A stretch of DNA of 14,271 bases from Atopobiaceae bacterium (GTDB lineage Bacteria > Actinomycetota > Coriobacteriia > Coriobacteriales > Atopobiaceae), in NCBI GenBank assembly GCA_015258485.1, contig JABZIF010000021.1, positions 1 to 14,271 on the forward strand, written 5' to 3'. Positions 7,069 to 14,248 of the stretch are shown here, piece after piece (positions within the stretch are counted from its first letter, which is position 1; each line of letters starts with the position of its first letter). The notes beneath the pieces were generated by a model. That model made no database searches, was not told where the DNA came from, and saw only the letters and a program-made list of their open reading frames with translations. The translations under genes and the position numbers were made by a program.

Positions 7069-7643
7069 TATTTTCCTCCCTCAATACTTGGATCAGAAAA
7101 ATCTGCTTCGTAGCACATTACGCAATCCTGACCATCTACCTCTTTAACATTTAAACTTACAATCTGTGTCTTTGATGAAGGAATATTTTTCCCAACATAA
7201 TCAGGACGAATAGGGAGCTCTCTGTGACCACGGTCTACCACTACCGCAAGCTGTACTCGTTCAGGACGACCGTAATCAATCAATGCATCAAGTGCGGCGC
7301 GAATTGTTCTACCAGTTTGAAGTACATCATCTACTAGCACAACGCTTATGCCATTTATTTCAAAATCGATATTTGTAGCATGAAGCACTGGAGCAGCATT
7401 TCTTCTAAAATCATCACGATAAAAACTAATATCTAACGAGCCAACTTTTGGTTTATATCCAGAAAAACTTTGAATTTTTTCTGCAATTCTAGCAGCAAGA
7501 ACTTCACCGCGACGAATAATTCCTACTAATGCCACATCTTCAATTTTTTGATTATTCTCAATAATTTCATGTGCAATGCGTGTAAGCATGCGGTCCAACG
7601 TCTGCTCATCCACAATAAGAGAGCTTGAACTTTCTTGAGCCAT
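7068..7643 (-). CDS. pyrR: bifunctional pyr operon regulator / uracil phosphoribosyltransferase PyrR
   Basis: PyrR is an RNA-binding regulator of pyr genes that senses UMP/UTP against PRPP. In many species it retains weak UPRTase activity (uracil + PRPP to UMP). The 191-residue product is a type I PRTase. The PRPP loop VLVDDVLQTGRT is at 102-113, the IIRRGE segment at 42-47, and the PyrR-typical RGHRELPIRPDYVGKNIP at 138-155. The start ATG has GGAGG four bases upstream, directly following the T-run of the leader hairpin (7653-7688), so both transcript elongation and ribosome access could be controlled here. As first gene of the operon it would be autoregulated. The N-terminal MAQESSSS stretch is a short non-conserved lead. 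Confidence 0.96.
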   Translation of the reverse strand: MAQESSSSLIVDEQTLDRMLTRIAHEIIENNQKIEDVALVGIIRRGEVLAARIAEKIQSFSGYKPKVGSLDISFYRDDFRRNAAPVLHATNIDFEINGISVVLVDDVLQTGRTIRAALDALIDYGRPERVQLAVVVDRGHRELPIRPDYVGKNIPSSKTQIVSLNVKEVDGQDCVMCYEADFSDPSIEGGK

Positions 7644-7745
7644 ATCGCCTCCAAAAAAAGATACCCCACCTAAAAGGCACGAGGTATCAAAAAAGGCAAA
7701 CTATGACTATGAGCCTTATGGGTATCTCGTACCACATTTAAAGAC
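7644..7745 (-). promoter_or_regulatory. pyr operon 5' leader with attenuator/antiterminator pairings
   Basis: Plus-strand coordinates are given for the minus-strand RNA. Three competing pairings are visible. (a) Terminator: 7683-7688 with 7660-7665. (b) Antiterminator: GGTACGAG (7733-7726) with CTCGTGCC (7683-7676), eight pairs with one G.U; this captures the region between the terminator arms and the last base of its 5' arm. (c) Protector: GATACCC (7726-7720) with GGGTATC (7666-7660), seven pairs, an alternative partner for the terminator 3' arm. A further small hairpin AAGGC/GCCTT (7717-7713 with 7697-7693) is followed by U residues. I did not find an exact copy of the Bacillus PyrR-binding loop consensus, so PyrR as ligand is inferred from the neighbouring gene. 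Confidence 0.7.
7653..7688 (-). terminator. intrinsic terminator/attenuator before pyrR
   Basis: On the minus strand GATACC (7688-7683) pairs with GGTATC (7665-7660). An inner CCT/AGG pairing sits around a TTT loop, and a run of seven T (7659-7653) follows immediately. This is a classic intrinsic terminator shape placed inside the leader of its own operon, ending one base before the pyrR Shine-Dalgarno GGAGG (7652-7648). Confidence 0.75.
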
Positions 7746-7751
7746 AGACAT

Positions 7752-7780
7752 ATTGTACTAGATTTTTTACATGACAAGAA
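7752..7780 (-). promoter_or_regulatory. candidate pyr operon promoter
   Basis: A good -10, TACAAT, is at plus-strand 7752-7757 (reading minus). A poor -35, TTCTTG, lies 17 bases upstream at 7775-7780; TTGTCA nearby is a better hexamer, but its spacing to the -10 is only 14. This would put the transcript start near 7745 and give a leader of about 100 nt that includes the attenuator. It lies just downstream of the ABC ATPase stop. Confidence 0.4.
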
Positions 7781-7790
7781 CAAGAAAAAA

Positions 7791-8894
7791 TTATCGCTTG
7801 AGTTGTTCGTAAGCCTCACATACGTCATCAACTGGGCCAAGCATACGTTGTTTTCCTTTTTCAATCCAAATGGCACGATCACAAATTCTTTGAACCAAAT
7901 CAATAGAGTGGGAGACCAAAAGAACAGTAACGTTATTTGACGCAATAAGTTCTTTAATTCTAGCTTCACACTTTTGCTGAAAAAGAAAGTCACCTACTGA
8001 AAGTGTCTCATCAACAATAAGAAGATCGGGCTCTGTAACAGTAGCAATAGCAAACGCAATACGAGCAACCATACCTGAAGAATAATTCTTTAGGGGCATA
8101 TCCATAAAACCGTCAAGCTCAGCAAATTCAACTATCTGATCAAAGTGTTCATCAATAAATTCTTTTTTATATCCAAGTAGCGCCCCATTAAGATAAATGT
8201 TTTCTTTTGCTGTAAGCTCCATATCAAAGCCCGCACCAAGTTCAATTAATGGCGCAATGGTACCTCTTACTTCACAGGTACCGCGTGAAGGCTCAAGAAC
8301 TCCGGCAATAATTTTAAGCATGGTTGATTTACCAGAACCGTTAGTTCCCACTAATCCAAACGCTTCACCACGTTTAACCTCAAAAGTAATATTATCGAGA
8401 GCTTTGAATTCTTTAAAGTTAACCTCGCCATGCATAAATGCAATAAAGTATTCTTTCAAAGAATTAAACTGTTCAGATGCAATATTAAAAATTTCTGATA
8501 CACCCTGTACATTCACAATAGTTTCTGCGTCATCAGAAGGCAGTGGTGGACGCATAAAATCATCATCTGCTGCAACAACAACCCAACAAGTTACCGTTTG
8601 AGGATTGTTTTGGCGATCAAACGCATCGACAAAAATATGGTAACGTCCTGGGTCTGTAAATACGAAATTCCATGAGGTATCTGGAATTGAGCCGCCAAAT
8701 TGATGCTCGGTAGTGTCCCAGGTATCATCATCCCAACGATCGTTAAGGCTCCAAACATAATTAAATCTAAAGCCTTCGGGATTTGTACCAACAATCTTAG
8801 GAGTTATGGTAACTGTCTCCCCTACACGCACTTCGTGTGCATTTAAAGAAACTTGAACTGACCAGTCTAGTTCTTTATGTGGTGAATCAGACAT
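7791..8894 (-). CDS. polysaccharide-export ABC ATPase (Wzt/TagH type) with N-terminal Ig-like domain
   Basis: This is the ATP-hydrolysing subunit of a Wzt/TagH/RgpD-type exporter that would move a lipid-linked cell-wall polysaccharide or teichoic acid across the membrane. The ATPase half spans about 125-367: an EFKALDNITFEV lead-in, Walker A VGTNGSGKST (182-191), the signature YSSGMVARIAFA (271-282) typical of this subfamily, Walker B LLIVDE (291-296) and H-loop His329. Residues about 10-110 form a beta-rich Ig/PKD or triple-tyrosine-like segment (VGETVTITPKI, FNYVWSLNDRW, GRYHIFVDAFD, VTCWVVV), followed by an acidic/proline linker. There is no signal peptide. The start ATG has GAGGGAG upstream, whereas Met114 has no ribosome site, so the extra domain is part of the product. 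No permease gene is adjacent. A TATACT -10-like hexamer at 8925-8930 may be its promoter. The glycan substrate is unknown. Confidence 0.88.
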   Translation of the reverse strand: MSDSPHKELDWSVQVSLNAHEVRVGETVTITPKIVGTNPEGFRFNYVWSLNDRWDDDTWDTTEHQFGGSIPDTSWNFVFTDPGRYHIFVDAFDRQNNPQTVTCWVVVAADDDFMRPPLPSDDAETIVNVQGVSEIFNIASEQFNSLKEYFIAFMHGEVNFKEFKALDNITFEVKRGEAFGLVGTNGSGKSTMLKIIAGVLEPSRGTCEVRGTIAPLIELGAGFDMELTAKENIYLNGALLGYKKEFIDEHFDQIVEFAELDGFMDMPLKNYSSGMVARIAFAIATVTEPDLLIVDETLSVGDFLFQQKCEARIKELIASNNVTVLLVSHSIDLVQRICDRAIWIEKGKQRMLGPVDDVCEAYEQLKR

Positions 8895-8966
8895 ACTACT
8901 CCCTCATCAAGCTATTGCCTGAACAGTATAGCTGATTATGACAAAAAACCGTTACTATTAGTTTCT

Positions 8967-9998
8967 TTATGAAGTCCGAAGTGGAACAACCGTAGAGCGA
9001 ACAATAAGCTCTGGTGGAATACGAATTGCCCGTGGAGTATATCCAGGCTGAGAAGCCTTTATGGCATGTTCGAGTGCAACGCGACCACGTTCAAGAAGAT
9101 TAAATCTGACGGTAGTTAATGAAAAATTAGGAAGATAATCTTCAAGCGAATCATCCACCCCCACTATGCTAACGTCATCTGGGACATGTACTCCCGCCTC
9201 TTCAAAAGCGGCAATAATTCCAAGCGCCATTTGGTCATTTGCAGCATAAACAGCTGTAAAATCACGATTCTTAAGGAGTTCTCTGCCAATTTCATAACCA
9301 CTATTAGCAGTCCAATTTCCCACATACGGCTCTATAGCTTCCAAGCCATACTTTGCCATAGAATCCCGCCAGCCTTTCTCGCGAAACTGAGAGTCAATTG
9401 AGTATGTAGGACCGGCAACAAATCTAATTTTTCTATGTCCTTGCTGGTAAAGATAATCCATAACAAGTGTTGAACAGCCGTATTGATCTGAGTCAACAGT
9501 AGTACAACGGGGATGCTCATACATGGATAAAAGCACCGTTCCCAAACCAGGACGAGGCACAAATGATTCAAAGTCTGATGCCATCAAACTCATACTTACA
9601 ATCATACCGTCAACAGGCAGCTCAGACATTCTCTGCGTAATATCATTAAGACAAAGCCCATCATCAGGACCTTTTTCTATCATAGTAATTGCATACTGAT
9701 GATCTCTTGCTGCACCTACAATGCCATCCAGGGTAGCTAGGTTACCAAACTCTCTAATATCGTATAAACAAAGTCCCACAGACTGGTACAGACCCGACCT
9801 CAAAGATCTGCCTGCAAAATTTGGCCTAAAACCAAGAGAATCCATAACAGCTTGAACTTTTTTACGAGTAGCATCGCTCACGTTTGCAGAACCATTAGCA
9901 ACTCGAGAAACCGTTTGTTGAGAAACGCCTGCAGTACGAGCAACGTCTGCCATAGACACAGTATGTTTTTGAAATGAAACCGACTGTGAATGCGCCAT
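8967..9998 (-). CDS. LacI/GalR-family transcriptional repressor, likely of galMKT
   Basis: This is a sugar-responsive DNA-binding regulator. Of 343 residues, 15-35 form the helix-turn-helix (SMADVARTAGVSQQTVSRVAN), followed by NVSDATRKKVQAVMDSLGFRPN and the hinge helix AGRSLRSG (62-69). The periplasmic-binding-like core follows from about residue 72, with the usual VDGMIVSMS, GHRKIRFVAGP and AVYAANDQMALGII strands and DVSIVGVDDS near the C-terminus. The ATG has GAGGAG six bases upstream. An extra 15 residues precede the HTH, more than most family members have, but Met16 lacks a ribosome site. It is divergent from galM, and two near-identical LacI-type operators lie between them, one 20 bases before this gene. 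Control of galMKT and of itself is therefore likely. The effector is presumably galactose or a derivative (inference). Confidence 0.93.
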   Translation of the reverse strand: MAHSQSVSFQKHTVSMADVARTAGVSQQTVSRVANGSANVSDATRKKVQAVMDSLGFRPNFAGRSLRSGLYQSVGLCLYDIREFGNLATLDGIVGAARDHQYAITMIEKGPDDGLCLNDITQRMSELPVDGMIVSMSLMASDFESFVPRPGLGTVLLSMYEHPRCTTVDSDQYGCSTLVMDYLYQQGHRKIRFVAGPTYSIDSQFREKGWRDSMAKYGLEAIEPYVGNWTANSGYEIGRELLKNRDFTAVYAANDQMALGIIAAFEEAGVHVPDDVSIVGVDDSLEDYLPNFSLTTVRFNLLERGRVALEHAIKASQPGYTPRAIRIPPELIVRSTVVPLRTS

Positions 9999-10018
9999 GA
10001 AGACTCCTCAGTACAAAT

Positions 10019-10034
10019 TGTTTACGTACTCATA
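10019..10034 (-). promoter_or_regulatory. LacI-type operator near the repressor start
   Basis: On the minus strand this reads TATGAGTACGTAAACA. Its core TGAGTACGTAAACA fits the LacI-family pattern TGnnnnCGnnnnCA with a central TACGTA palindrome. It lies 20 bases upstream of the repressor ATG and is oriented towards it. It differs at one of 16 positions from the copy before galM. Autoregulation is inferred. Confidence 0.72.
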
Positions 10035-10134
10035 CTATCAGCACAAGAAACTCTTTTTGCTATAAACGCATATCAAAGAAGAAAAATAACGTTTGCGGTC
10101 TATTTTGAACCACTCAGAGATTGATTCTTTATCC

Positions 10135-10144
10135 CTCTATAGAG
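10135..10144. repeat. 10-bp perfect palindrome CTCTATAGAG
   Basis: An exact palindrome located between the two operators, two bases before the CGTTAACA half-site. A site of this length can occur by chance in AT-rich DNA; no function is claimed. Confidence 0.35.
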
Positions 10145-10199
10145 CCGTTAACAGCTGAAAAAATACCATTTACAGAAATTCTATAAGTTAGCTGATAAA

Positions 10200-10226
10200 T
10201 TGGTATGAGTACGTTAACATTATAGA
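10200..10226 (+). promoter_or_regulatory. weak candidate galM promoter
   Basis: TTGGTA (10200-10205) could be a -35 and TATAGA (10221-10226) a -10. The spacer is only 15 bases, shorter than usual. The operator 10204-10219 would fill the spacer, which would explain repression by blocking polymerase. The transcript would start near 10233 and give a leader of about 30 nt. Confidence 0.3.
10204..10219 (+). promoter_or_regulatory. LacI-type operator upstream of galM
   Basis: TATGAGTACGTTAACA, with core TGAGTACGTTAACA matching TGnnnnCGnnnnCA. It lies 45 bases before the galM start and is oriented towards galM. It matches the repressor-side copy at 15 of 16 positions in inverted orientation. The two CG centres are 187 bases apart, so looping by a tetrameric regulator is possible. 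Confidence 0.75.
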
Positions 10227-10264
10227 AGCAAGAAACTATCTTTAGATATTTTCAGAGGTGTCTC

Positions 10265-11326
10265 ATGATTGAAGTCCGACCGTTTTCCCACTTTGTTACT
10301 CCGATTACTGCACATACGTACACGTTGCAAAACGCACACTCAAAGCTTGTTCTCTCTGATTTTGGTGCATCTATCATCTCTTTATATGTACCAGATAAAA
10401 ACGGTTTACTCAAAGATGTTGTTTTAGGATTTGATTTTATTGATTCCTATTTAGACAATCCGGCTTGTTTTGGAAATACTATTGGACCATCCGCAAATAG
10501 AACAGATAAAGCTGAGCTTCCCATAAAAAATAAAATATATCATCTACAAAAAAACGATGGACCAGAGCTGCAAAACAACTTACACACCGATCTTGTAGGT
10601 GGTATTCACAAGCGTATATGGAATGCAGAACCAAATGACGAGAAAAACGAAGTAACATTCTCTCTTGTACTTCATGACGGAGAGTACGGTCTTCCTGGAA
10701 ATCGAACCATTAAGGCAGCATACAAACTGGTAGAAGACGTACAGCAAACAACACTTTTCCTCACATACTCATGTACAACCGATATGCAAACCTTTACTAA
10801 CTTTACCAACCATACCTATTTCAACTTAAACGGCCATAGTAGTGGTACTGTCTGCAACCATAAACTTTTAATACACGCAGATAGCTACTTACCTTTACGC
10901 TCAGATTGCGTATCACGTGGAACTATTGAGTCAGTCAAAGATACACCTTTTGATTTCACATCTTTAAAACAAATTGGAAAAGATATCCAAAAAGAAAACG
11001 AACAGCTTGCTTTAGCTCATGGATATGACCACTGCTTTGCCATTCAAAATTATAAAGAAAACTCCGTTCGACCAGCTCTTCTCGCCTCCTCAGAAAGTGG
11101 AAGAAAACTAGAAATTTCAATTGATGCCCCAGGAGCTCATCTTTATACAGGCAATTGGCTAGACGAGCCGCGTGCTAAAAATGATGCGACCTATAAAGCA
11201 CACTCAGGTTTTGCCTTTGAGAGTGAATTTTATCCAGACTGCGCTCATCATACTGAGTGGCCTCAGCCTCTTTGTACACCGGATCACCCATATCAGTCAC
11301 ACATCGTCTATCGATTTTTCTTGTAA
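10265..11326 (+). CDS. galM: aldose 1-epimerase (mutarotase)
   Basis: GalM interconverts beta- and alpha-D-galactose so that galactokinase receives the alpha anomer. The 353-residue length is normal. Motifs: GASIISLYVPDKNG (34-47), GNTIGPSANR (70-79, substrate Arg79), LHTDLVGGIHKRIW (106-119, supplying the His of the active-site loop), catalytic acid His in TNHTYFNLNG (181-190, His183), GYDHCF (253-258, Asp255) and the catalytic base in AFESEFYPD (317-325, most likely Glu319). AGAGG lies about six bases before the ATG. It has no signal peptide and is cytosolic. It is the first gene of the gal unit, 42 bases before galK. The gene looks somewhat more AT-rich than galK or galT by eye, but nothing suggests it was acquired separately. 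Confidence 0.94.
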   Translation: MIEVRPFSHFVTPITAHTYTLQNAHSKLVLSDFGASIISLYVPDKNGLLKDVVLGFDFIDSYLDNPACFGNTIGPSANRTDKAELPIKNKIYHLQKNDGPELQNNLHTDLVGGIHKRIWNAEPNDEKNEVTFSLVLHDGEYGLPGNRTIKAAYKLVEDVQQTTLFLTYSCTTDMQTFTNFTNHTYFNLNGHSSGTVCNHKLLIHADSYLPLRSDCVSRGTIESVKDTPFDFTSLKQIGKDIQKENEQLALAHGYDHCFAIQNYKENSVRPALLASSESGRKLEISIDAPGAHLYTGNWLDEPRAKNDATYKAHSGFAFESEFYPDCAHHTEWPQPLCTPDHPYQSHIVYRFFL

Positions 11327-11368
11327 CTTCCAAACTAAACATTATTACTATGCAAGAAAGGACAAGGC

Positions 11369-12580
11369 ATGAATCGCGCATTTAATACCAAAACACGTTC
11401 TCAGTTAGATGAAGCTAGAATACTTTTTGAGTCAACGTATGATAAACAAAAGCGCTATCTCGCAGTTCACGCACCTGGTCGTTCAGAAATTGCAGGTAAC
11501 CATACTGATCATGAGGGTGGACATGTAATAGCAGGTGCTCTTGACGTTGCAATTAATGCAATTTGCGCACCAAATAATCTATCTGTTATAAGGGTTACAA
11601 GTAAAGGATATGAATCCTTTGAAATCGATTTTTCAAATTTAGATCCTCATGAGGAAGAATTCTGCACAACTCAGTCAATTATCAGAGGTATGGCAGCCAA
11701 TCTTTCTAAGCTAGGTTTTATTCCAGCAGGCTTTGATATAGCAGTTATCAGCGATGTGCCTGGCGGAGGAGGCCTCTCTTCATCTGCAGCATTTGAGGCA
11801 GCTGTGGGGCGTGCGATGGAGTCCCTCTGGACAGGAGGCAGTCCTATCTCTGCAGTAAAACTTGCTCAAATATGTCAGAACACAGAAAATGTCTACTTTG
11901 GAAAACCTTGTGGTCTCATGGACCAACTTGCAGTTTGCCTTGGTGGCCTTGCTTTTATGAACTTTGAAGATACCTCAAAGCCTCAGACAGAAAAGCTTGA
12001 TTTAAACTTTGAAGACTTTGGATACGGACTTTGTCTTGTTGACGTTGGCTGTGATCACGTAGCTTTTACTGATGAATATGCGGCTGTCCCTCAAGAGATG
12101 CAAAAAGTCGCTCAGGCATTTGGTAAAACAAGGCTCTGTGAAGTTTCAGATGAAGAATTTCAAAATCGTGTTGTTGAATTACGAAAAACACTTGGAGACC
12201 GCGCTCTTCTCCGCGCCATTCATTACTGGCACGAGAATAAGCTTGTCGATCAACGCTGGTCTTCGTTGCAGGATAAAGATATTAATTCGTTTATCGCTTA
12301 TACAAACACTTCTGGAGCAAGTTCAGGCATGTATTTACAAAACGTTTCAACTTCTGGCTCATATCAGCCCGCTATGCTCGCACTTGGTCTTGCAGAGACC
12401 ATTCTCAAAGGCAGAGGCGCTGTAAGAATTCATGGTGGTGGCTTTGGAGGTTCCATTCAGTGCTTTGTTCCACTTGATCTTATCGATACTTTTATCACTC
12501 ACATGAATCAATGGTTTGGCAAAGGTGCTTGCCGCCATTACGCAATTTCAGATCAAGGAGCATGTGCAATATGGCTGTAG
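11369..12580 (+). CDS. galK: galactokinase
   Basis: GalK phosphorylates alpha-D-galactose at C1 with ATP; it is a GHMP kinase. The 403-residue length fits. The galactokinase signature GRSEIAGNHTDHEGG is at 37-51 (substrate Glu40 and Asp47). The ATP loop PGGGGLSSSAA is at 131-141, the catalytic Asp185 is in CGLMDQ (181-186), and the third GHMP motif HGGGFGGS is at 355-362. The ATG is preceded by AAAGGA about six bases upstream. The 3' end overlaps galT by 10 bases, so galK and galT are translationally linked. The signature keeps the galactose-specific NHTDHE, which favours galactokinase over N-acetylgalactosamine or homoserine kinases of the same superfamily. Confidence 0.97.
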   Translation: MNRAFNTKTRSQLDEARILFESTYDKQKRYLAVHAPGRSEIAGNHTDHEGGHVIAGALDVAINAICAPNNLSVIRVTSKGYESFEIDFSNLDPHEEEFCTTQSIIRGMAANLSKLGFIPAGFDIAVISDVPGGGGLSSSAAFEAAVGRAMESLWTGGSPISAVKLAQICQNTENVYFGKPCGLMDQLAVCLGGLAFMNFEDTSKPQTEKLDLNFEDFGYGLCLVDVGCDHVAFTDEYAAVPQEMQKVAQAFGKTRLCEVSDEEFQNRVVELRKTLGDRALLRAIHYWHENKLVDQRWSSLQDKDINSFIAYTNTSGASSGMYLQNVSTSGSYQPAMLALGLAETILKGRGAVRIHGGGFGGSIQCFVPLDLIDTFITHMNQWFGKGACRHYAISDQGACAIWL

Positions 12581-14166
12581 CAACCAAAAATTGTGTAGTA
12601 GATATACAGCATCTTATTGTCTATTCAGAACAACATGGGCTCATTCAAAAAGAAGATCGACTATGGTGTTACAACGCCCTTCTCGAGATGCTCTCATTTG
12701 AAGGCCCAGCTCCCATACTTTCTTGGAATGACATCGATACAGATTCATTTAACTTAGAGCAGACGCTCCTTCACTTAGCACGTATTGCGGTGTCGCAAAA
12801 CATCACTGAGAATACACAAAGTGGCGAAGACTCATTTGCAATGAGAGTTATGGGTCTTTTAATGCCCAAGCCATCAGAGGTCTCTCGTCACTTTTACAAG
12901 CTATACCAAGACATGGGGCCACAGGCAGCTACAAGTTGGTTTTATGAACTCTGCTGCGATGCCGGATATGTAAGAAGAAGCGCTATAGCTAAAAATATTT
13001 CTTGGTCAACAAAAACCTCTTGGGGTGACCTTGAAATTACCATCAATCTCTCTAAACCAGAAAAAGATCCCCGAGAAATTGCTACAGCAAAAAAACAGGC
13101 TTCTTCCGATGCAGCATATCCTGCATGCCAGCTCTGCCTAGAAAATGAAGGATATGCCGGTCGCAATGGTTCTTCTTCTGCAGGTGCACACCCCGCACGA
13201 CAGAACCTTCGTATTATTCCCCTTGAACTCAATCACCATCAATGGGGATTTCAGTACAGTCCTTATGCCTATTTTACTGAACACAGCATTGTAATGAACT
13301 CCAACCATATTCCTATGCATATTAATCAGTCTACCTTTACAAACTTACTAGATTTTGTTGATCAGTTTCCCCATTACTTCATCGGATCAAATGCTGATCT
13401 TCCTATTGTAGGTGGATCAATCCTTTCGCACGACCACTATCAAGCTGGCCACTACGAATTTCCTATGATGCGAGCTTCTATTTCGGAAGACTTCACGCTC
13501 AAGGACTTCCCATCTGTTGAAGGCGCAGTCCTAAAATGGCCACTTTCCGTCTTGAGACTTCGTTCTCAAAAAAGAAAAGATCTCATTGCAGCCTCAACAT
13601 ACATTCTTGACATATGGAGAGCATATTCTGATGAATCTATTTCTGTTCTCGCAGAATCACACGGAGAACAACATAACACCATTACACCCATCGTGCGAAA
13701 ATTAAACGATGTCTATGAGATATACCTTACGCTTCGTTGCAACCTTACAAGCACTGAACATCCTCTGGGCATTTTTCATCCACACTCAGAATATCATCAC
13801 ATCAAAAAAGAAAATATTGGGCTTATTGAAGTAATGGGATTAGCTATTTTGCCACCACGTTTAGTAAATGAGTTAGAGAAAGTTCATACTATTATGTATC
13901 AAGGGCTCACCAATGAAGCTGAAGCTAATACCATTTTTGGACAGCTCACTACTGACCCCATCACCCTATCTCATGCCGAATGGGGCTGTGCCATTTACCA
14001 AAAGCTCCTTGACAAGGGGGTCTCTTCCCTCTCATCTAATGAACTAAAAACATATGTATATGATGAAGTAGGTTTGGTCTTTTCACACGTTCTTGAAAAC
14101 GCTGGTGTATTTAAATGGGATACACAAGGTCGAGAAGCGCAAAGGCGTTTCATTACTTCTCTGTAA
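12571..14166 (+). CDS. galT: UDP-glucose--hexose-1-phosphate uridylyltransferase, Firmicutes-type (GalT class II)
   Basis: GalT exchanges Gal-1-P with UDP-glucose to give UDP-galactose and Glc-1-P. The 531-residue product belongs to the longer type found in Lactobacillales and relatives, not the roughly 350-residue E. coli type. The nucleophile region is GGSILSHDHYQAGHYEFPM (about 281-299, His287 and His289), in place of the HPH motif of class I. YPACQLCLENEGYAGR (about 183-198) is another class II hallmark. The frame stays open further upstream, but the start at 12571 is chosen: AAGGAG (12555-12560) lies ten bases before it, and it gives the expected MAVATKNCVVDIQHLIVYS N-terminus. An in-frame ATG at 12562 would sit one base from the ribosome site. 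It overlaps galK by 10 bases and is the last gene before the terminator. No galE is seen. Confidence 0.95.
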   Translation: MAVATKNCVVDIQHLIVYSEQHGLIQKEDRLWCYNALLEMLSFEGPAPILSWNDIDTDSFNLEQTLLHLARIAVSQNITENTQSGEDSFAMRVMGLLMPKPSEVSRHFYKLYQDMGPQAATSWFYELCCDAGYVRRSAIAKNISWSTKTSWGDLEITINLSKPEKDPREIATAKKQASSDAAYPACQLCLENEGYAGRNGSSSAGAHPARQNLRIIPLELNHHQWGFQYSPYAYFTEHSIVMNSNHIPMHINQSTFTNLLDFVDQFPHYFIGSNADLPIVGGSILSHDHYQAGHYEFPMMRASISEDFTLKDFPSVEGAVLKWPLSVLRLRSQKRKDLIAASTYILDIWRAYSDESISVLAESHGEQHNTITPIVRKLNDVYEIYLTLRCNLTSTEHPLGIFHPHSEYHHIKKENIGLIEVMGLAILPPRLVNELEKVHTIMYQGLTNEAEANTIFGQLTTDPITLSHAEWGCAIYQKLLDKGVSSLSSNELKTYVYDEVGLVFSHVLENAGVFKWDTQGREAQRRFITSL

Positions 14167-14248
14167 TGATGTGTGCTAACACAAGCTACATTTACTGACA
14201 AACGCCAATGTGATTCTTCTTTTTAATTTACTTTCATAACCAAATTAC

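Larger units (their letters stand above)
9999..10264. other. divergent control region between the LacI-family gene and galM
   Basis: This 266-base AT-rich gap carries two operator copies (10019-10034 and 10204-10219, listed separately) and a matching 8-base half-site CGTTAACA (10146-10153). It also has a 10-base perfect palindrome CTCTATAGAG (10135-10144) and an imperfect inverted repeat TACCATTTA (10164-10172) / TAAATTGGTA (10196-10205). I see no convincing promoter for the repressor gene; a TAGTAT (minus, 10032-10037) overlapping its operator is a possible -10. Confidence 0.7.

Noticed and set aside
7670..7993. A minus-strand open frame of 107 codons spanning the pyr leader
   Set aside because: It overlaps the end of the ABC ATPase in another frame and crosses the pyr promoter and attenuator; its sequence shows no domain.
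8925..8930. TATACT as a promoter for the ABC ATPase
   Set aside because: The -10 is reasonable but no acceptable -35 lies 16-18 bases upstream, so it is mentioned only in the gene entry.
12511..12570. Upstream extension of galT in the same frame
   Set aside because: The extension overlaps galK further, has no ribosome site, and adds residues unlike the family N-terminus; the start at 12571 has AAGGAG upstream.
12942..13320. Two short minus-strand open frames
   Set aside because: They are antisense to the well-supported galT coding sequence and have no ribosome sites or family resemblance that I can see.
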